Shown here: positions 6,149 to 9,566 of the stretch, piece after piece
Position numbering within the stretch: the first letter of the stretch is position 1
How the letters are laid out: the number at the start of each line of letters is the position of its first letter
Assembly: GCA_964650975.1 (NCBI GenBank)
Contig: CAZYWA010000299.1
Span: 1 to 9,566, forward strand
From: CAZYWA01 sp964650975 [NCBI: uncultured bacterium]
GTDB lineage: Bacteria > JADJOY01
DNA: 9,566 bases
Direction of reading: 5' to 3'
Position numbers and translations under genes: made by a program
Notes under the pieces: model-generated
What the model was told of the DNA's origin: nothing
Database searches by the model: none
What the model saw: only the letters and a program-made list of their open reading frames with translations

Positions 6149-6388
6149 TCAGCAGACGATTTCCTCGACGACCGGAATGCGTCCGGTGGCGAGTACCGCC
6201 AGGCACGCCGCGAACAGCGTGCCAGCGGCCATCACGTCGCGGCCCGGGCAAAGAACCGGAGGCGTCTGCTTCACGAGCGCGGGCTTCGGCGGGCGAATGT
6301 AGAGCTCACGGCTCGCCTCGAGCGGCTCGAGCTCTTGCAGCAGCAACTGCTCGAGCTCTTGGTCGTCGATCCGGTCGTTTTCGCTCAT
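6149..6388 (-). CDS. Small protein of 79 residues, unknown; membrane peptide or possible RiPP precursor
   Basis: I do not recognise this protein. Residues 1-30 are acidic and Leu/Gln/Glu-rich (DDQELEQLLLQELEPLE), predicted as an amphipathic helix. Residues 31-46 are Pro/Lys-rich, and residues 51-74 are hydrophobic (VMAAGTLFAACLAVLATG), followed by an EEIVC ending with a terminal Cys. There are three Thr and three Cys after residue 40, arranged T42-C47, T57-C62 and T68-C79. The layout could be a single-pass small membrane protein with a cytoplasmic acidic helix, or a leader-core precursor of a modified peptide; no modifying enzyme is in view. The ATG is preceded by AGGTG at 8 nt. It stands alone, with a sigma54-like promoter upstream and an intrinsic terminator downstream, which supports it being real despite its size. 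Confidence 0.65.
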   Translation of the reverse strand: MSENDRIDDQELEQLLLQELEPLEASRELYIRPPKPALVKQTPPVLCPGRDVMAAGTLFAACLAVLATGRIPVVEEIVC

Positions 6389-6447
6389 CACACCATCACC
6401 TGACCTTTCTCCGTCGGTCACCCCCTGCTGGTTCAACCAACGGTATG

Positions 6448-6463
6448 AGCAAGGTGCATGCCT
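6448..6463 (-). promoter_or_regulatory. Sigma54-like (-24/-12) promoter for the 79-aa gene
   Basis: On the - strand the sequence AGGCATGCACCTTGCT matches the sigma54 pattern TGGCAYR-N4-TTGCW at every defined position but the first, with the required 10 nt between the GG and GC pairs. It lies 59 nt before the ATG, leaving an untranslated leader of about 50 nt. An imperfect 19-bp palindrome (6470-6488) adjoins it upstream. Confidence 0.45.
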
Positions 6464-6627
6464 GAATGTCTCGGCGCTGCGCACCGAGCGAATTTCGAAT
6501 GATTTCGAGCCTCGCGAACGGGCCCTCGGAACGGATCGGGCGCTTTGCCGTGGTTCCGAGGGACGAGCCTTGGCGCCCGGGCGTCAAACCAACCGAGGCC
6601 GGGCGAAGGTGACGGGCGGAATGGGGT

Positions 6628-6676
6628 GCTTCCGCTTCCCGGGCGCCGGGGCGAGGCGGATCCGGGAAGCGGAAGC
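6628..6676 (-). terminator. Perfect 15-bp inverted repeat after ftsZ, possible transcript end
   Basis: GCTTCCGCTTCCCGG (6628-6642) and its exact complement (6662-6676) enclose a 19-nt loop, about 65 nt downstream of the ftsZ stop. No T-run follows on either strand, so it is not a standard intrinsic terminator. The preceding C/T-rich, G-poor stretch on the - strand would suit Rho loading, with the hairpin protecting the mRNA 3' end; that is inference. Confidence 0.45.
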
Positions 6677-6741
6677 GAAACGGAAGAGAAGGAGAGGAGC
6701 AGCTCCAGGAAGTGCGAGTTCGTGAAACGGCCACGGGATCC

Positions 6742-8190
6742 TCAGGTCTGCTTGCTCGGCGACCGCGCCCAGGGCGGCGTGTTCATCGGGTCGTCGTCGT
6801 CGCCGTAAAAGCCGTTCAGCTGATCGAGCGACACGGAGTCGAACCCGGGCCGCGAATCGTCGTAGATCATCCGGTCGCGGTCGTAGAGACGGCCGCTGGT
6901 CGAGAGTCCCGGGCGCTCGGGGCTCGGCGAAGACGAGCTGGCGCTCAGCCACGATCGCGAGCGATCGGGCTCGGGCTTGCGCTCCGGTCGCGCGACCGGA
7001 GCGCGCACCGCGTCGGGCTCGGTGGCGAAGCTGCGGGAATCTCCCTGCACCGGGCGGATGGGCCGCGCGGGCGGCGCCTTGGGGACCTCGGGCTCGCGCT
7101 CGCGAGCGACCGTGGCGGTGGCCGGCTCCGGCCGCAGCGCGGGACGTAGCGCGGTGATGACGGTGGTGGTCGTGGAGCGGGAGTCGCGCGCGTCGCGCAC
7201 CGGCGCGTCGTCGAGCTCCTCGCGGCCGCAGCCGGTGGCGAGCACCGTGACGCGGATCGCCCCGCCCAGCGACGGATCGATCACCTGACCCCAGATCACG
7301 GTCGCGTCCTCGTGCGCCGATTCCTGGATGATGCTGCACGCCTCGGTGACCTCCGAGAGCTTGACCGCTCGATCGGCGGTGACGTTGACCAGCACCCCGC
7401 GCGCGCCGTTCATGTCGACGTCCTCGAGCAGCGGATTCTCGATGGCCGCGCGAGCGGCACGCGCCGCGCGCTCCGGTCCGTCGGCGATACCGCTGCCCAT
7501 GAGCGCCATGCCCTTCTCGCTCATGATGGTGCGCACGTCCTGGAAGTCGACGTTGATGTAGCCGACCTCGGTGATCACGTCGGCGATGCCCTTCACCGCC
7601 TGGTAGAGCACGTCGTCGGCCATGCGGAACGCATCCATCAGCTCGAGATCGGCGCCCGCCAGCGTCACCAGCCGCTGGTTGGGGATGGTGATGACCGTGT
7701 CGACGCAGCGCTTGAGCTCGCGCAGCCCGGCCTCGGCGATCTTGCGGCGCTTCGGTCCCTCGAAGAGGAACGGCTTGGTCACCACGCCCACGGTGAGCGC
7801 ACCGACGTCGCGCGCGCACTGGGCCACGATCGGCGCCGCGCCGGTGCCCGTTCCGCCGCCCAGACCGGCGGTGATGAACACCATGTCGCTGCCCTCGAGC
7901 GCCTCGCGGATCTGCTCGCAATCCTCCTCGGCGGCGGCACGGCCCACCTCGGGATTGGCGCCGGCGCCCATGTTCTTGGTGAGCCGGCCGCCCACCGGTA
8001 CGCGGCGCGGCGCGTTCGAGAGCTTGAGCGCCTGGGCGTCGGTGTTGACCGCGATGAACTCCACGCCGCAGAGCCCCTGGGCGATCATGTTGTTGATCGC
8101 GTTGCCGCCGCCGCCACCCACGCCGACGACCTTGATCACGGCCTGGGGACGTCCATCCTCTTCCTTGGCCAGCTCGAACTCCATGGGCAT
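6742..8190 (-). CDS. ftsZ: Cell division protein FtsZ
   Basis: Tubulin-like GTPase that polymerises into the division ring at midcell. The 482-residue form begins at the ATG at 8190, with AGGAG 7 nt upstream. Motifs: nucleotide loop VGVGGGGGNAINNM (residues 22-35), tubulin signature GGGTGTG (111-117), and T7 synergy loop N213-V-D-F-Q-D218 that completes the neighbour's GTP site. The globular part ends near residue 322 (IRVTVLATGCG). A long disordered linker of ~140 residues rich in Pro, Arg and Ser follows, then an acidic run DDDD and a C-terminal peptide NTPPWARS. That peptide occupies the place of the usual D(I/V)PAFLRR that binds FtsA and other tethers. The length exceeds the common ~380-residue size because of the linker. 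A second in-frame ATG at 8280, overlapping the ftsA stop (ATGA) and preceded by AGGAGG at 7 nt, could give a 512-residue form. It follows ftsA in the usual order. Confidence 0.97.
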   Translation of the reverse strand: MPMEFELAKEEDGRPQAVIKVVGVGGGGGNAINNMIAQGLCGVEFIAVNTDAQALKLSNAPRRVPVGGRLTKNMGAGANPEVGRAAAEEDCEQIREALEGSDMVFITAGLGGGTGTGAAPIVAQCARDVGALTVGVVTKPFLFEGPKRRKIAEAGLRELKRCVDTVITIPNQRLVTLAGADLELMDAFRMADDVLYQAVKGIADVITEVGYINVDFQDVRTIMSEKGMALMGSGIADGPERAARAARAAIENPLLEDVDMNGARGVLVNVTADRAVKLSEVTEACSIIQESAHEDATVIWGQVIDPSLGGAIRVTVLATGCGREELDDAPVRDARDSRSTTTTVITALRPALRPEPATATVAREREPEVPKAPPARPIRPVQGDSRSFATEPDAVRAPVARPERKPEPDRSRSWLSASSSSPSPERPGLSTSGRLYDRDRMIYDDSRPGFDSVSLDQLNGFYGDDDDPMNTPPWARSPSKQT

Positions 8191-8276
8191 CTGTCCTCTC
8201 CTGTGTTGGCGGTTCGTGCGCGTTGTCTCTTCGCCCCGGGTCGCGTCGCCGCGCCCGCTCCTCTCGTCGTTTCTGT

Positions 8277-9506
8277 TCATACGAACACCTCCTGGAACCA
8301 TTCCTTCATGCGCATCGTCACCCGCGAGAAGATGTTCTCGTCGCGGATGCGGAACTTCGACTCGTGGCCGTTGCGCGCGCCGGCCAGCACCAGCCCGACA
8401 CCGGTCGCGTACTTGGGGCTCGACACCACCTCGCCGAGCCCGCCGACCTCGCGGGGCGCGCCGCGCCGCACCGGCAGATCGAAGATCCGTTCCGCCAGCT
8501 CGGGCAGGCCCACCAGATTGGCGCTGCCGCCGGTGAGCACGATCCCCGACGCGATCGCGTCCTCGAGCCCGGCCTTCTTGATCTCCTTGTCGACCAGCTG
8601 CAGCGTCTCGTCGACGCGCATCTCGATGATCTCGGCCAGCGCGTGGCGCGAGATCACCCGCGGGCGCCGTCCACCCAGGCTCGGCACCTCGATCACCTCG
8701 TCCTCGTCCACCATCGACGCGAGCGAGCAGCCGTAGTTGAGCTTGAGCCGCTCGGCCTCGCCGACCGGCGTGCGCAGGCCGAGGGCGATGTCGCCGGTGA
8801 TCTGGTTGCCGGCGAGCTGCAGCACCGAGCTGTGCTTGATGGCGCCCTCGGAGAAGATCGCCAGGTCGGAGGTGCCGCCACCGATGTCGATGAGCGCAAC
8901 TCCCAGCTCCTTCTCGTCCTTGGTGAGCACCGCCTCGGCGCTCGCGAGCGGCTGGAGGATGATGTCGTGCACGTTGAGACCGGCCTTGTTGGCGCACTTG
9001 ACCAGGTTCTGCGCCGCGGAGACGGCGCCGGTCACGATGTGCACCCACGCCTCGAGGACGCTGCCGCTCATCCCGATCGGATCGCGGATTCCCTCTTCTC
9101 CGTCGATCACGAACTCCTGCGGGATGGTGTGGATCACCTCGCGGTCGATGGGGATCGCGACGGTGGTCGCGGCCTCGATCACTCGCTGCACGTCGATGGG
9201 CCGCACCTCGCCGGTCTTGAGCGGGATCGCGCCGTGGCAGTTGATGGCCTTCACGTGTCCGCCCGCGATGCCCACGTAGGCACCGTCGATGTCGCAGCAC
9301 GCGGTGCTCTCCGCGTCCTCGATCGCCTTCCGGATCGAGACCACGGTCGACTCGATGTCCACCACCACGCCCTTGCGAAGCCCTCCGCAGGGCGCGACAC
9401 CGACGCCGATCACCTCGACGCCGTCCGGCCGCCGCTCGGCCACGATCGCGCAGATCTTGGTGGTGCCGATGTCCAGCCCCACGATCACGTTTTCCCGTCT
9501 CGACAT
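8277..9506 (-). CDS. ftsA: Cell division protein FtsA
   Basis: Actin-like ATPase that tethers FtsZ filaments to the membrane and recruits later division proteins. This 409-residue protein is near the usual length (E. coli ~420). Motifs: phosphate-1 loop GLDIGTTK (residues 10-17), phosphate-2 loop DIGGGTSD (207-214), and the adenosine-side GIVLTGGSANL before the C-terminal part. The region from about 85 to 165, with IPL and VIHTIPQEFVIDG, is the 1C subdomain characteristic of FtsA. The last ~15 residues (TMRMKEWFQEVFV) form an amphipathic membrane-targeting helix. The ATG at 9506 is preferred over an in-frame TTG at 9518 because GAGGGG precedes it with normal spacing. It is upstream of ftsZ on the same strand, separated from the chosen ftsZ start by 86 bp; the AGGAGG within its last codons is a candidate ribosome-binding site for the longer FtsZ. 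Confidence 0.97.
   Translation of the reverse strand: MSRRENVIVGLDIGTTKICAIVAERRPDGVEVIGVGVAPCGGLRKGVVVDIESTVVSIRKAIEDAESTACCDIDGAYVGIAGGHVKAINCHGAIPLKTGEVRPIDVQRVIEAATTVAIPIDREVIHTIPQEFVIDGEEGIRDPIGMSGSVLEAWVHIVTGAVSAAQNLVKCANKAGLNVHDIILQPLASAEAVLTKDEKELGVALIDIGGGTSDLAIFSEGAIKHSSVLQLAGNQITGDIALGLRTPVGEAERLKLNYGCSLASMVDEDEVIEVPSLGGRRPRVISRHALAEIIEMRVDETLQLVDKEIKKAGLEDAIASGIVLTGGSANLVGLPELAERIFDLPVRRGAPREVGGLGEVVSSPKYATGVGLVLAGARNGHESKFRIRDENIFSRVTMRMKEWFQEVFV
8281..8297 (-). promoter_or_regulatory. Strong ribosome-binding site inside ftsA end, for an upstream FtsZ start
   Basis: AGGAGG within the codons for the FtsA C-terminus lies 7 nt before an ATG at 8280 that overlaps the ftsA stop. This ATG is in frame with ftsZ with no stop between, so it competes with the ATG at 8190, which has its own AGGAG. 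Confidence 0.5.
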
Positions 9507-9528
9507 GAGTCCCCTCAACCCGCGGACG

Positions 9529-9564
9529 TTTTCTCGGGGGGCTGTTCCAGCCCCCCGCCCCGCA
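9529..9564 (+). repeat. GC-rich hairpin repeat, copy C
   Basis: GTTTTCTC followed by a 9-bp perfect stem (GGGGGGCTG at 9536-9544, CAGCCCCCC at 9548-9556) with loop TTC, then GCCCCGC. It lies 23 bp before the ftsA start, on the upstream side. The element order matches copies A and B. On the ftsA strand the stem is followed by GAGAAAAC rather than a T-run, so it should not terminate ftsA transcription. Confidence 0.7.
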
Positions 9565-9566
9565 AA

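Larger units (their letters stand above)
6389..6741 (-). other. Intergenic region between ftsZ and the 79-aa gene
   Basis: 353 bp without a credible gene. From the ftsZ side it holds a pyrimidine-rich, G-poor stretch on the - strand (about 6666-6705), then the perfect 15-bp inverted repeat, then the sigma54-like promoter and leader of the small gene. The frames through it are low-complexity Arg/Pro/Ser translations. Confidence 0.6.

Noticed and set aside
6742-9300. 852-codon frame that could be read as a fusion upstream of FtsZ
   Set aside because: The part beyond 8280 is out-of-frame reading through ftsA with Arg-rich, non-protein-like composition; FtsZ starts at 8190 or 8280.
9529-9564. 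Hairpin before ftsA as an intrinsic terminator of the upstream gene
   Set aside because: On the ftsA strand the stem is followed by GAGAAAAC, not a T-run; treated as a repeat copy.
1-9566. CRISPR arrays, tRNA or rRNA genes, insertion sequences
   Set aside because: No regularly spaced direct repeats, no cloverleaf with a conserved T-arm, and no transposase or terminal repeats were seen.

Overview
The window is a dense, GC-rich (by eye well over 60%) bacterial chromosomal segment. High GC, G/C-ending codons, GTG starts and 4-bp stop/start overlaps suggest a free-living, high-GC Gram-negative lineage. The overall feel (FtsA/FtsZ sequences, Rcp1-type regulator, mix of small membrane proteins) would fit a Candidatus Eisenbacteria or other FCB-type genome, but that placement is a guess from reading, not a search.

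Layout. (1) Positions 1-666, + strand: the 3' end of a sensor histidine kinase, coupled (ATGA) to an Rcp1-like single-domain response regulator. (2) 647-1168, - strand: a four-helix, His-rich small membrane protein whose end overlaps the regulator by 20 bp. (3) 1416-3247, + strand: a compact three-gene operon coding an EXPERA/TMEM97-like membrane protein, a short-chain dehydrogenase of the HSD17B12/ketoacyl-reductase-like type, and a PilZ-domain protein. It is flanked on both sides by copies of the same GC-rich hairpin repeat, in opposite orientations. (4) 3385-4670, + strand: a CDKN3/KAP-like dual-specificity phosphatase coupled (GTGA) to a CPBP (CAAX) glutamic protease. (5) 4618-5664, - strand: an aldo/keto reductase that overlaps the protease end by 53 bp. 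(6) 5665-6148: noncoding, with an AT-richer palindrome-rich block and a good minus-strand intrinsic terminator. (7) 6149-6388, - strand: a solo 79-residue protein with a sigma54-like promoter and its own terminator. (8) 6742-9506, - strand: ftsA-ftsZ, the core of the division operon, followed by a perfect 15-bp inverted repeat; the visible sequence upstream of ftsA holds a third copy of the hairpin repeat.

How the parts work together. FtsA and FtsZ form the membrane-tethered division ring. The kinase/regulator pair is a phosphorelay with no visible output domain. The EXPERA-SDR-PilZ operon joins a membrane protein of a family best known from eukaryotic sterol/lipid biology with an oxidoreductase and a c-di-GMP-type domain; a lipid-related role is inference. 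The phosphatase-protease pair has no obvious partner in view. The observations most worth a second look are the bacterial TMEM97-like operon, the solo 79-aa gene with three Thr-Cys pairs, the dispersed hairpin repeat, and two competing start sites for FtsZ.
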